A DNA stretch of 56,200 bases, from assembly GCA_902531755.1 (NCBI GenBank), contig CACAFI010000006.1, positions 1 to 56,200 on the forward strand, given 5' to 3'. The position numbers and the translations under genes are program-made. Below the pieces are notes generated by a model. It did no database searches. It had not been told where the DNA came from and was given only the letters and a program-made list of their open reading frames with translations. Position 1 is the first letter of the stretch. Every line of letters starts with the position of its first letter. Source of the stretch: an uncultured Alphaproteobacteria bacterium. GTDB taxonomy: Bacteria > Pseudomonadota > Alphaproteobacteria > Rhodobacterales > Rhodobacteraceae. Of this stretch, positions 20,184 through 31,214 are shown in pieces.

Positions 20184-20228
20184 TTTGAGGTTCTTGCATT
20201 TTTTATTTTTATATTTTATCACCTCAAA
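20184..20228. repeat. Inverted repeat TTTGAGGT / ACCTCAAA between groES and the HAD gene
   Basis: A perfect 8-bp inverted repeat, TTTGAGGT at 20184-20191 and ACCTCAAA at 20221-20228, separated by 29 very AT-rich bases. It lies in the divergent control region, about 45 bases upstream of the candidate groES minus-35 and 30 bases upstream of the HAD gene start. It could be paired half-sites for a regulator or a weak stem-loop in the leader of the HAD gene. No T-run follows in a useful place, so I do not call it a terminator. Confidence 0.4.
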
Positions 20229-20257
20229 AGATGAAACTAGGAAACTAATTTGGGTGT

Positions 20258-21151
20258 TTGATTCCTTTGACCAATTTAATAAACAGCTTCTCTGAGATAT
20301 CAAACAAATACACTGCAGTAATTTGTGACTTGTGGGGATGTTTGCATAATGGCATGAAAAGTTTCCCGAAGGCTCTAAGTGCTCTTGAAGATTTCAAAGA
20401 TTCAAATGGAAAAGTTGTTTTGGTAACAAATGCCCCCAGACCAATTGCAAACGTTGAGTATCAAATAGCAAGTCTTGGTATTAAAGAACGTCACTATGAC
20501 ATGCTTTTAACGTCTGGCGAGCTTACATCTCTTTATATTAACAAAATTTGTGAAAACAATTTAAGTGTTTTCCATATTGGCGGAAAACGACATCACAGTA
20601 TCTACAAGGATATGATCCATCAAAAGAAAATCTCAATTGAATTAGACAATATTGCATGCGCAGATTTAATTGTATGCACCGAACCATTTGATCCACCAAG
20701 AGATCAACTCTCTGATTATGAGAACATACTAGGGGAAGGAATCGATAGGGAATTGACTTTTTTGTGTGCTAACCCCGATTTGGTAGTTGATGTGGGTGAG
20801 ACAAGAGAAATGTGTGCTGGAGCACTAGCATCAATGTATGAGAAAATGGGAGGAAAGGTAATTTACTTTGGTAAACCACACAATAATATCTACCAAAGGG
20901 TATATTCTTTTTTAAACAAAGTTAGTAAACCCAGATCAGAATCAATCCTATGCATAGGAGATGGACTTAACACGGATATTAGAGGAGCTAACAATGAAAA
21001 ACTTGACTCACTACTAGTGGTTGGGGGCTTATTGAAAAAAAAACATTTAATTGAAACAAAAAATAAAACCATCATCCATGAAAGAAAATTAAATCAAACC
21101 ATAGAAGATAACGAAGTGCACGTAGACTATGCCATCAAATTTTTCCAATAA
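20258..21151 (+). CDS. HAD-IIA family phosphatase, TIGR01459 type
   Basis: A 297-residue member of the haloacid dehalogenase superfamily, class IIA, TIGR01459 group, common in alphaproteobacteria. Motif I is AVICDLWGCLHNG: nucleophile Asp24 is present and the second Asp of the usual DxD is Trp, typical of this subgroup. Motif II is VLVTNAPRP and motif IV is CIGDGLNTDIRGA. Substrate unknown; related class IIA enzymes act on small phosphates such as sugar or nucleotide phosphates. The only start that fits the family is a TTG at 20258 with a weak, distant AGGA upstream, so the start is uncertain. It heads the run HAD, MaoC, ribF, ycgN, prs. Confidence 0.88.
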   Translation: MIPLTNLINSFSEISNKYTAVICDLWGCLHNGMKSFPKALSALEDFKDSNGKVVLVTNAPRPIANVEYQIASLGIKERHYDMLLTSGELTSLYINKICENNLSVFHIGGKRHHSIYKDMIHQKKISIELDNIACADLIVCTEPFDPPRDQLSDYENILGEGIDRELTFLCANPDLVVDVGETREMCAGALASMYEKMGGKVIYFGKPHNNIYQRVYSFLNKVSKPRSESILCIGDGLNTDIRGANNEKLDSLLVVGGLLKKKHLIETKNKTIIHERKLNQTIEDNEVHVDYAIKFFQ

Positions 21152-21201
21152 ATAAGCACATTTTTTTTTGATCATATAGGACGTTTCGCCATTCAAATAT
21201 T

Positions 21202-21645
21202 ATGAAAAACATTATACAAAAAGGAACAATATGCTTTGAGGACTTGGAAATAGGAATGAGCAGAATGATTGAACGTCAAATTACGCAGAATGATATATTA
21301 CTATTCTCACAAGTCTCTGGTGATCAAAACCCGGTGCACTTAGATGCAGCCTATGCACAACAAACAATATTTGGAAAACGCGTTGCACACGGTATGCTTA
21401 CTGCAAGCTTAATTTCGGCAGTGATTGCAGAACAGTTGCCTGGACATGGGACTGTGTATTTGAGTCAAACGCTAAAATTCATCAGACCGGTACTCCCTGG
21501 TCAATTAGTAACAACCTCAGTTTCAGTAACCCATATAGAATACTCAAATCGACGTGTTACATTAGATTGTAAGTGTAAAGTAGATGAAAAGGTAGTATTA
21601 GCAGGAGAAGCGCTTGTCTTGGCACCCAGAAGAAAATTTGACTAG
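21202..21645 (+). CDS. MaoC-like (R)-specific enoyl-CoA hydratase
   Basis: A 147-residue single hot-dog-fold protein of the MaoC/PhaJ type, which hydrates 2-enoyl-CoA to (R)-3-hydroxyacyl-CoA. The hydratase motif FSQVSGDQNPVHLDAAYA contains the catalytic Asp41 and His46; FGKRVAHGMLTASLIS and FIRPVLPGQ follow as expected. PhaJ-type enzymes feed polyhydroxyalkanoate or fatty acid routes; no phaC is in the window, so the pathway is open. No clear ribosome site precedes the ATG. It lies 50 bases after the HAD gene and 8 bases before ribF. Confidence 0.9.
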   Translation: MKNIIQKGTICFEDLEIGMSRMIERQITQNDILLFSQVSGDQNPVHLDAAYAQQTIFGKRVAHGMLTASLISAVIAEQLPGHGTVYLSQTLKFIRPVLPGQLVTTSVSVTHIEYSNRRVTLDCKCKVDEKVVLAGEALVLAPRRKFD

Positions 21646-21653
21646 GAATCAGA

Positions 21654-22586
21654 ATGTTAACTTTTAAAAACATAGAAAATATTCCAAAAGAAGAAAGGGG
21701 CTACTCTGTCGCTATAGGTAACTTTGACGGTATGCACTTGGGCCACCAGTCAGTAATTGAGATTGCAAGGGAAAAGAGTGGTAACTCTTCTGTAGGCGTG
21801 GTCACATTTGAACCACACCCAAGACAATATTTTCAAAAAAATCATCCTATTTTTAGGCTAATGAAATCAGAAACACGTCAAAGGTTTTTGGGCTCTTTCG
21901 GGATTGATGCTCTTTTTGAATTGCCCTTTAATTCATCATTAGCAAGCTTAACCCCAGAAGATTTTATAGAGACTGTACTACTAGAAAAACTAAGTGTAAA
22001 AAATGTTGTGGTCGGTCCAGATTTCAGATTTGGAAAAAACAGAGAGGGTTCTGTGAATTTATTAAAGAGCTATAAAGAAAAGAACAAGCTCGATTTGCAT
22101 GTCGCTAATCCTTTTATGATTGAAGGTAAAGTTGTATCTTCGAGCGCATTGCGGAAAAAGCTAGTTGAAGGTTCGATTATTGAAGTCACAAAAATGCTGT
22201 CACGTTATTATGAAATTGAAGGGGTGGTAGAAAAGGGGTTTCAGAGAGGCAGAAATCTCGGCTTTCCAACAATAAATATTGGGTTAAGAAATACGATTGT
22301 TCCCAAACATGGCGTCTATGCAGTATTTATTAAAATTTTATCTCAAGATAAGGAAAGAACTTTAAAGGGTGCAGCATCAATAGGTTCAAGACCAACCTAT
22401 GGAGACCATGAGCCAAATATTGAGGTTTTCATATTTGATTTTGATGAAAATTTATATGGAGAACATGTTTGTATTTCACTAGTTAAATTTATAAGGCCCG
22501 AACTAAAGTTTAACTCTGAAAAGGAATTGATTTTACAAATGAAAGCAGATTGTGAAACTACAGAAAATCTTCTAGATAATGACTAA
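21654..22586 (+). CDS. ribF: Bifunctional riboflavin kinase / FAD synthetase
   Basis: RibF (EC 2.7.1.26 and 2.7.7.2) makes FMN from riboflavin and then FAD. The 310 residues show the N-terminal nucleotidyltransferase domain with VAIGNFDGMHLGHQSVIE, VVGPDFRFGKNREG and SSSALRKKLVEG, and the C-terminal kinase domain with GVVEKGFQRGRNLGFPT and IGSRPTYG. Length is normal. ATG preceded by AGGAATCAG, 8 bases after the MaoC gene; its end overlaps the ycgN-like gene by 8 bases. No FMN riboswitch is seen. In many bacteria ribF sits by ileS, but here ileS is 22 kb away. Confidence 0.96.
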   Translation: MLTFKNIENIPKEERGYSVAIGNFDGMHLGHQSVIEIAREKSGNSSVGVVTFEPHPRQYFQKNHPIFRLMKSETRQRFLGSFGIDALFELPFNSSLASLTPEDFIETVLLEKLSVKNVVVGPDFRFGKNREGSVNLLKSYKEKNKLDLHVANPFMIEGKVVSSSALRKKLVEGSIIEVTKMLSRYYEIEGVVEKGFQRGRNLGFPTINIGLRNTIVPKHGVYAVFIKILSQDKERTLKGAASIGSRPTYGDHEPNIEVFIFDFDENLYGEHVCISLVKFIRPELKFNSEKELILQMKADCETTENLLDND

Positions 22587-23031
22587 TTTAAGAAAGTCTT
22601 TCTGGGAGAAATATTCTCTTGATCAGTTAAATCAAGATGAATGGGAGGCTTTATGTGATGGTTGTGCTAAGTGTTGTTTGGTGAAAATAATTGATAAGAA
22701 AAAAATTTTTGTTACAAACATATCATGCTCAAAGCTTGAACTAGTTAGTTGTAGGTGTAGTGATTACTTGAATAGAGAAAAAAATGTAAAAGACTGCTTA
22801 AAACTTACTAAAGACAACGTACACAAAAATTCTAAATTTCTTCCTTCGAGTTGTAGTTATAAATTAATAGGTGAAGGAAAACCTCTGCCTCAATGGCACT
22901 ATCTAATAAGTAAAGACAAGGAGAGTGTCCATAGGGTAAATCAATCAATCAAAGATGGCTATATTTCGGAAACATCAGTCGATCAAGAAAACTATGAAGA
23001 TCATATAGTAGCAGAAATTACTGGAAAATGA
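22579..23031 (+). CDS. YcgN-like cysteine-cluster protein (UPF0260)
   Basis: A 150-residue protein of the UPF0260/YcgN family, part of the broader zinc/iron-chelating CxxxCxxC group (PF03692). It is cysteine-rich: CDGCAKCC near residue 30, then ISCSKLELVSCRCSDY, DCLKL and SSCSY, followed by the conserved LPQWHYLISKDKESVHR. The cysteines are placed to bind a metal ion or iron-sulfur cluster. Function in the cell is unknown. Its ATG overlaps the last codons of ribF (8 bases), so translation is coupled. Family call is firm. Confidence 0.88.
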   Translation: MTNLRKSFWEKYSLDQLNQDEWEALCDGCAKCCLVKIIDKKKIFVTNISCSKLELVSCRCSDYLNREKNVKDCLKLTKDNVHKNSKFLPSSCSYKLIGEGKPLPQWHYLISKDKESVHRVNQSIKDGYISETSVDQENYEDHIVAEITGK

Positions 23032-23142
23032 ATATAAATCAGCCTAGAAAAATTTGTAAAAAAGACGAAAGAAAGGTTATCCTTTTTCTTTCATAAAAAT
23101 AAAAAACGTATAGGATTACTCAATAGAAAAGAGTCGCAAAAA

Positions 23143-24156
23143 ATGATCTCAAACGGCAAACTAAAAATCATATCTGGAAATTCCAATCTCTCACTAGCAA
23201 AAAGTATTTGTAAGAGAATTGGGTTATTGTTTGGTACTAAAGTAAAGCCGGTAAAAGCTCGAGTAGAACGTTTTAGCGACCAGGAAGTTTTTGTAGAAGT
23301 TTTCGAGAATGTTCGTGGTGAAGATATGTTCATAGTTCAGTCAACTTCTAATCCTGCAAATGATAATCTAATGGAGCTACTTATAATTTCTGATGCGCTT
23401 AAGAGATCCAGCGCAAGTAGAGTTACAGCAATAATCCCATATTTTGGGTATGCAAGACAGGATAGAAGGACAAAAGCTAGAACTCCCATTAGCGCAAAGT
23501 TAGTAGCAAATTTGCTTGCACAAGCAGGTATTAATAGAGTGCTTACATTAGACCTGCACGCAGCCCAAATTCAAGGTTTCTTCGATATTCCAGTGGATAA
23601 TCTCTATGCATCACCTATATTTGCCATTGATATAAGACATAACTTTTCAAAAAACAAAGATATTACGATAGTTTCACCTGATGTCGGAGGAGTATCACGT
23701 GCAAGAGAGCTCGCCGAAAAGATCGACGTCGATTTAGCAGTAGTGGATAAAAGAAGAAGTGCTCCCGGAGAAATAAACTCTATGACTATTATTGGGGAAG
23801 TTTCAAATAAAACCTGCATTCTAGTTGATGATATTTGTGATACAGCTGGTACTTTAATTAAATCTGCTGAACTTCTCATAGAAAAGGGCGCTAAAGAAGT
23901 TCATGCATATATTACTCACGGAGTTCTTTCCGGGGAAGCAATAGAAAGGATTTCTAAGTCCAACCTTAGCTCGATGGTCATAACGGATACCATTGAACCA
24001 ACTGAAGTTGTAACGAAGTGCCATAAAATTCGTATAATTACTGCCGCACCTCTTTTGGCCCATGCTATGTTGAATATATCTAACGAAAGCTCTGTCTCGT
24101 CGCTATTCAGTGAAGAGTCTTTGAAACCTATCTACGAAGGACTTTATTCGAACTGA
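23143..24156 (+). CDS. prs: Ribose-phosphate pyrophosphokinase
   Basis: Prs (EC 2.7.6.1) makes phosphoribosyl pyrophosphate from ribose 5-phosphate and ATP for purine, pyrimidine, histidine, tryptophan and NAD synthesis, several of which are represented in this window. The 337 residues hold RFSDQEVFVEV, YFGYARQDRRTKARTPISAK, the metal-binding LTLDLHAAQIQGFF, VSPDVGGVSRARELA and the PRPP loop VLVDDICDTAGTLI. It is slightly longer than the usual 310-320 residues at the N-terminus and in the middle. A 111-base leader separates it from ycgN, so it may have its own promoter. It ends 10 bases from the convergent MFS gene. Confidence 0.97.
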   Translation: MISNGKLKIISGNSNLSLAKSICKRIGLLFGTKVKPVKARVERFSDQEVFVEVFENVRGEDMFIVQSTSNPANDNLMELLIISDALKRSSASRVTAIIPYFGYARQDRRTKARTPISAKLVANLLAQAGINRVLTLDLHAAQIQGFFDIPVDNLYASPIFAIDIRHNFSKNKDITIVSPDVGGVSRARELAEKIDVDLAVVDKRRSAPGEINSMTIIGEVSNKTCILVDDICDTAGTLIKSAELLIEKGAKEVHAYITHGVLSGEAIERISKSNLSSMVITDTIEPTEVVTKCHKIRIITAAPLLAHAMLNISNESSVSSLFSEESLKPIYEGLYSN

Positions 24157-24166
24157 GGCAAAACAT

Positions 24167-25366
24167 CTAAGATAGAAATCGTCTTATAAAGATTAGAGAA
24201 GCAAAAAATAAACATCCAGCGAACAAAAATGGAGCACCTGGATTATAAATAAGTGAATCCTTAGAAGCACCAATGCTAAAGATGTAGCTCATTGAAATTG
24301 GACCGATAACAGAAGTAAATCCGACTATACTGTTTAAAACTCCTTGTAGCAGACCTTGATCTTTTTCGGATATTTTATTTGACATAAATGCTTTTAAAGT
24401 TGGGTTAACCATTTCAGATAAAGCCGCAATGGGTATTATGGCAAATACTAGGATTTCTACCCGTACAAGACCAAATGAAACTAGAGCTATAATTCCACAT
24501 GTTAAAGAAAAAAATGTTAATTTTTTCGTTGAAAGTTTATCAAAAAACTTCAATCGTATTACAAATGCTTGAACAATAAATAGTAAGAAGCCATAGCATG
24601 CTAGAGTAAACCCAATCATTCCTGAAGACCATCCAAACACTTCTCTTCCCCAAAAACTCCATATCGCTGGATAAACCGTATTTGCGAAAGCTATAAGAAA
24701 GAAGCAAAAAAATAATCCTTTAAATAGGCGTATTTTAAATACAAAAGACATGTTAAAAAACGGATTAAGCTTTTTGATTCTGAAATTATTTTCAGTCCTT
24801 AACTTAAGAGTTTCTGGAAGAAGAAATAAGCATAGAAAAAAGTTTAGAAAAGATAAAAGCGCTGATAGAAAAAATGGAGCTCTGACACTGATCTCACCCA
24901 TCAACCCTCCTATAATTGGTCCCAATATAAAACCTAATCCGAAAGCTGCTCCTATAATAGCGAAGTTCTTTTTTTTATCTTTTGTATCTGAGATATCTGC
25001 TAAATAGGCCGTACCCGTCGCTATAGTTCCTCCCGCAATGCCTCCAACTATCCTTCCAATAAACAGGATCAAAATGGTTTCAGCAAATCCCATCACCAAA
25101 TAATCGATTCCTAATAATAATGATGCTGTAAGCAATACAGGGCGTCTGCCAAAAATATCTGATAATGTACCAATCGTTGGTGAAAAAACAAATTGCGCAA
25201 AAGCATAAGATGAAGATAAAAGACCTCCCCAAAAAGCAGCACTAGCATTTTTATCTATACCGACCTCTTTCAAAAGATCTGGTATTATAGGAAATATAAT
25301 TCCAATGCCGATAATATCGAGTAATACAACACTGAAAATGAGCGCAATTCGTATATCTTTAAACAA
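24167..25366 (-). CDS. TetA-like MFS exporter
   Basis: A 399-residue, 12-helix major facilitator of the drug:H+ antiporter type, resembling TetA. The first helix contains LLDIIGIGIIFPIIPDLL, the hallmark of the TCR/Tet family; motif A is GTLSDIFGRRPVLL (residues 66-79); AAFGLGFILGPIIGG matches antiporter motif C. No TetR-type regulator is next to it, so drug resistance is not implied; many such genes have unknown substrates. The only start that fits is a TTG at 25366 with a weak ribosome site. It lies 37 bases after atpC in the same direction and could be read through from the ATP synthase operon. Confidence 0.88.
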   Translation of the reverse strand: MFKDIRIALIFSVVLLDIIGIGIIFPIIPDLLKEVGIDKNASAAFWGGLLSSSYAFAQFVFSPTIGTLSDIFGRRPVLLTASLLLGIDYLVMGFAETILILFIGRIVGGIAGGTIATGTAYLADISDTKDKKKNFAIIGAAFGLGFILGPIIGGLMGEISVRAPFFLSALLSFLNFFLCLFLLPETLKLRTENNFRIKKLNPFFNMSFVFKIRLFKGLFFCFFLIAFANTVYPAIWSFWGREVFGWSSGMIGFTLACYGFLLFIVQAFVIRLKFFDKLSTKKLTFFSLTCGIIALVSFGLVRVEILVFAIIPIAALSEMVNPTLKAFMSNKISEKDQGLLQGVLNSIVGFTSVIGPISMSYIFSIGASKDSLIYNPGAPFLFAGCLFFASLIFIRRFLS

Positions 25367-25403
25367 GTATAGTTCTCATTTTCCTTATAGAGAATTAGAA
25401 AGA

Positions 25404-25799
25404 TTAAGCTTGTTTTAATGCCTCTTCAAGGTCATTTTTCCTTAATCCTAAATCATCTTTATTTACAATATCTCCAGCAGACAATTTGTCATCGATTTCA
25501 TGAATAAGGGTAGTTATATCTTCCTTTACAATTTTATCGCCTGCAATAGCTGAGTCTACTAGTACCGATACCACGTTATTAGAAACCTCTATTATGCCTC
25601 CTGAAACAAAATATCTTTGTTTTTTACTAGTTCCTTCAGAAAACTCTAAAAAACCAGGGCGTATACTACTAATGCAAGGCGCATGATTTGAAAGGACTAA
25701 AAAGTCACCAATCATTCCTGGCACTAAAACACTTTCGACTTCGCCTTCAAAGACTTTACTTTCTGCCGATATTATAGAGAGCTCGAATTTACTTGTCAT
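25404..25799 (-). CDS. atpC: ATP synthase F1 epsilon subunit
   Basis: Epsilon subunit of F1, which couples the rotor to the gamma shaft and inhibits reverse ATP hydrolysis. The 131 residues fit the N-terminal beta-sandwich (ELSIISAESKVFEGEVESV, PGMIGDFLVLSNHAP) and FVSGGIIEVSNNVVSVL; the C-terminal helical part is short but typical. ATG start with AAAGG upstream. Last gene of the F1 operon atpH-A-G-D-C, 19 bases after atpD. The F0 genes are elsewhere, as is normal in alphaproteobacteria. Confidence 0.95.
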   Translation of the reverse strand: MTSKFELSIISAESKVFEGEVESVLVPGMIGDFLVLSNHAPCISSIRPGFLEFSEGTSKKQRYFVSGGIIEVSNNVVSVLVDSAIAGDKIVKEDITTLIHEIDDKLSAGDIVNKDDLGLRKNDLEEALKQA

Positions 25800-25818
25800 T
25801 GTTATTACCTTTAAGACT

Positions 25819-28141
<2,323 letters not shown>

Positions 28142-28154
28142 TTCGTTGTTTTAA

Positions 28155-29693
28155 CTAAACCTGTGTATTTAAAAAATTATCTAAGAGTGATTTGATTTTG
28201 CTTTCAATTTCACCTTCTATTTTTTGGTCATTACTAGTCAGCTCGTCTACCACAGCTTTTCCTTCTGATCTTAAGTAATTCACTAGATTTTTCTCGAAAC
28301 TTGTAACCTCAATAACAGGCGTTTTATCTAAATAACCTTTTGTTCCCGCATAGATCACAATAACTTGCTCTGCGTTAGTTAAAGGAGAGTATTGAGGCTG
28401 CTTTAGTAATTCTGTTAGCCTAGCTCCTCTATTCAATAGTGCTTGCGTGCTTGCGTCCAAATCAGAACCGAATTGTGCAAAGGCTGCCATCTCTCTGTAC
28501 TGTGCTAACTCAAGTTTTATTGAGCCAGCTACTGATTTCATCGACTTTGTTTGCGCCGATGACCCTACTCTAGAGACAGAGAGCCCAGTATTAACAGCAG
28601 GACGGATACCTTGATAAAATAATTCTGTTTCCAAAAATATTTGACCATCTGTGATTGAGATCACGTTAGTAGGAATAAATGCAGACACATCTCCTCCCTG
28701 AGTTTCAATTATTGGCAAAGCCGTTAATGAACCTGATCCATTATCTTCATTCAGCTTCGCAGATCTTTCGAGCAATCGAGAGTGTAAATAGAAAACGTCT
28801 CCTGGGTAAGCTTCTCTACCAGGTGGTCTTCTTAAAAGAAGCGACATTTGTCTATATGCAACGGCTTGTTTCGAAAGATCGTCATATATAATCAGTGCGT
28901 GTTTGCCATTATCACGAAAATACTCTGCCATGGCTGTTGCTGAATACGGTGCCAAAAACTGCATTGGAGCCGGGTCAGAGGCGGTCGCTGCGACTACAAT
29001 AGAATAATCAATAGCCCCTGTTTCTTCTAATTTTTTAACAAGCTGTGCTACTGTTGATCTTTTTTGTCCTATCGCCACATAAACGCAATACAGTTTCTTA
29101 CTTTCATCGGCTCCAGACGCATCATTATAACTTTTTTGGTTTAAGATGGCATCAATTGCTACAGCTGTTTTACCGGTCTGCCTGTCTCCTATTATTAACT
29201 CCCTCTGCCCTCTACCTATAGGTATCAAAGAATCAACAGATTTAAGCCCTGTTGCCATCGGTTCGTGCACTGATTTTCGAGGAATAATCCCTGGGGCTTT
29301 AACGTCGGCTACAGATCTTAGTTTAGATTTCATAGGACCTTTCCCATCGACTGGATTACCAAGTCCATCAACAACTCTGCCTAGCAATTCCATCCCCACT
29401 GGCACATCCACAATCGAACTGGTTCTCTTTACAAGATCCCCTTCTTTTATATCTCTATCTGAACCAAATATAACGACACCGACATTATCTATCTCTAAAT
29501 TTAGTGCCATTCCCATTGTACCACCTGGGAACTCAACCATCTCACCAGCTTGGACTTTGTCTAAACCGTAAACGCGTGCTATCCCATCTCCGACAGATAA
29601 AACTTTTCCAACCTCCGCCACTTCTGTATCATCGCCAAAATTTTTTATCTGTTCCTTTAAGATCTTTGAGATCTCAGATGCTTGAATGTTCAT
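28155..29693 (-). CDS. atpA: ATP synthase F1 alpha subunit
   Basis: Non-catalytic nucleotide-binding alpha subunit of F1. From the ATG at 29693 there are 512 residues, beginning [16 protein letters not shown], with Walker A GDRQTGKT at 169-176, the [16 protein letters not shown] strand and the family signature [14 protein letters not shown]. The start is supported by GAGG about 10 bases upstream; an upstream TTG at 29702 would overlap the atpH stop and adds only three residues. It lies five bases after atpH. Secure. Confidence 0.98.
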   Translation of the reverse strand: MNIQASEISKILKEQIKNFGDDTEVAEVGKVLSVGDGIARVYGLDKVQAGEMVEFPGGTMGMALNLEIDNVGVVIFGSDRDIKEGDLVKRTSSIVDVPVGMELLGRVVDGLGNPVDGKGPMKSKLRSVADVKAPGIIPRKSVHEPMATGLKSVDSLIPIGRGQRELIIGDRQTGKTAVAIDAILNQKSYNDASGADESKKLYCVYVAIGQKRSTVAQLVKKLEETGAIDYSIVVAATASDPAPMQFLAPYSATAMAEYFRDNGKHALIIYDDLSKQAVAYRQMSLLLRRPPGREAYPGDVFYLHSRLLERSAKLNEDNGSGSLTALPIIETQGGDVSAFIPTNVISITDGQIFLETELFYQGIRPAVNTGLSVSRVGSSAQTKSMKSVAGSIKLELAQYREMAAFAQFGSDLDASTQALLNRGARLTELLKQPQYSPLTNAEQVIVIYAGTKGYLDKTPVIEVTSFEKNLVNYLRSEGKAVVDELTSNDQKIEGEIESKIKSLLDNFLNTQV

Positions 29694-29698
29694 AGTAA

Positions 29699-30265
29699 TC
29701 AACCTCTTTTCAAAATATTTTTCATACTGTCAAGTTTTGAATTAATACTTGAGTTAAACAAAAATGATCCAACTTTAAGCTCAAGTCCAGCAATTATGTT
29801 AGGATCGTTTTCTGCCTCAAGTCTCACTACACGCTTTGTGATCTTTTCTATAGATTTCTTAATTTCTTCTATTTTTACATTGCCCACTTTCTTTGCAGTT
29901 CTAATATGGACTATAAGTTCGTTTTTACTCGCAGAACAAAGTTTTAAGAAGTCCTCACTAAAATTCACCAAGTCATAACCTCGCCCTTTTCTTATCATTA
30001 GACAAATCGTGTTGTGTAAGTGGTCAGGCAAATTTAATTTTTTACTGACGTTCTTAAACACATTTTCCTGATCGCTCGAGGAAAAGGTTGGATTTCTCAA
30101 GAAAGTATTAAATCCGTTATCTGAATTAAGAATCTCTAAAAGATTAAGCACATGCTTTTCCACCTCATTACTAGTTTTTACTTCCTGAGATAAAGAAAAT
30201 AAGGCTTGCGCATACCTTGCTGATGGCTTTGAGTTTATCTCACTAATTTCTTGCAAACGGTTCAC
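29699..30265 (-). CDS. atpH: ATP synthase F1 delta subunit
   Basis: Delta subunit, the part of the peripheral stalk that sits on top of F1. The 188 residues show the N-terminal helical domain ([14 protein letters not shown]) and the C-terminal segment with the conserved [21 protein letters not shown]. First gene of the operon. The start is ambiguous: GTG at 30265 sits on AAGG, while a TTG at 30256 is five bases after AGGTGA, a better spacing, and would remove three residues. About 120 bases upstream separate it from the methyltransferase gene; that stretch is AT-rich and probably holds the operon promoter, but I could not fix one. Confidence 0.93.
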   Translation of the reverse strand: MNRLQEISEINSKPSARYAQALFSLSQEVKTSNEVEKHVLNLLEILNSDNGFNTFLRNPTFSSSDQENVFKNVSKKLNLPDHLHNTICLMIRKGRGYDLVNFSEDFLKLCSASKNELIVHIRTAKKVGNVKIEEIKKSIEKITKRVVRLEAENDPNIIAGLELKVGSFLFNSSINSKLDSMKNILKRG

Positions 30266-30388
30266 CTTGTATTGATTGTGATAAGCTAGATATCATAAAA
30301 ATGAGTTCATCCTCTAAATAACAGAGCATATCAAATATGACAAGTTGTTGGTTGCTCTTTTTTAATTTTTTTTTACAATTTTTTTACC

Positions 30389-31135
30389 TCAAGATCTATA
30401 CATAGTAGAGACAGGGACCTCAACTGGCCTGAAATATCGCCCTGCCTTGGAGGACTTTACATTTTTCACCGCGTAAATATCTTTTCTTGCCTCTACAACA
30501 AGAAGACCTCCAAGAAAGAAACTGTTCAATTTTTTACCCACTTTTTCCCAAAGTAATAAAGATTTAAGCCAATATCCTTTTTTTGCGGGAAAACCATATA
30601 AGCTCGGGGTTATACTGTCGATTTGAAATTGATTTTTTCTAAGCAATGCTGTCAGTTGCGAGATCGAATAAGGCTTCCCATACCCAAAGGGAGTACTATC
30701 AGACCTTGCCCAAAAACCTGTCCTATTTGGTACGAGGATAACGAGTTTTCCGCTATCTTTTAATACACGGAGTACCTCTTGTAGCAAAAGATCTTGATTA
30801 TCACTTACTTCTAAACCATGTGATATTAAAATTAAATCTGCTGCAGATGTATTTACTGGCCAAGAGACTTCATCAACCAGAGCAGCAACATTCTTAGACT
30901 TGTCGGGCCATGAAACAACACCTTGCTCACTTGGCATCAACAAAAGAAAATTTTTGTGCTCGCTATCTTTTATTTTGTTCTCGAGAAACGGGCATGCAAA
31001 ACCAAAACCAATTGTTAAAGAGCCTATGTTAGTATTAATTTTCTTATCTAAAATTCTGTTTATTAATCCCTTTGTAGTTCTTCCCAGTTCAGTACCACTG
31101 TAAAACGCTTTCAATTCAATAACATCCAATCTCAT
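30389..31135 (-). CDS. Class I SAM-dependent methyltransferase, GloB-associated
   Basis: A 248-residue Methyltransf_11-type protein. The SAM-binding first motif is present in the form TIGFGFACPFLE, and SHGLEVSDNQDLLLQEVLRV followed by LKDSGKLVILVPNRTGFWAR is the usual post-motif II region, where the catalytic domain holds the cofactor. A family member divergent from gloB is a common arrangement in alphaproteobacteria; here the two starts are about 80 bases apart. The substrate is unknown. It lies upstream of, and in the same direction as, the ATP synthase operon but 123 bases separate them. Confidence 0.85.
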   Translation of the reverse strand: MRLDVIELKAFYSGTELGRTTKGLINRILDKKINTNIGSLTIGFGFACPFLENKIKDSEHKNFLLLMPSEQGVVSWPDKSKNVAALVDEVSWPVNTSAADLILISHGLEVSDNQDLLLQEVLRVLKDSGKLVILVPNRTGFWARSDSTPFGYGKPYSISQLTALLRKNQFQIDSITPSLYGFPAKKGYWLKSLLLWEKVGKKLNSFFLGGLLVVEARKDIYAVKNVKSSKAGRYFRPVEVPVSTMYRS

Positions 31136-31214
31136 TGTTAATATTCCAATATTGCTAAACCTATTAAATTGTTGCTAGTATATTGCGCTATAGATAAGAA
31201 AGGATCCTTTAAAT

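Noticed and set aside
20053..20257. CIRCE (HrcA) operator upstream of groES
   Set aside because: No TTAGCACTC-n9-GAGTGCTAA or close variant is present on either strand in the interval.
23067..23092. Hairpin GAAAGAAAGG / CCTTTTTCTTTC between ycgN and prs as a terminator
   Set aside because: Pairing needs a two-base bulge, it is mostly A-T, and no T-run follows (ATAAAA). It may be a leader stem but is too weak to call.
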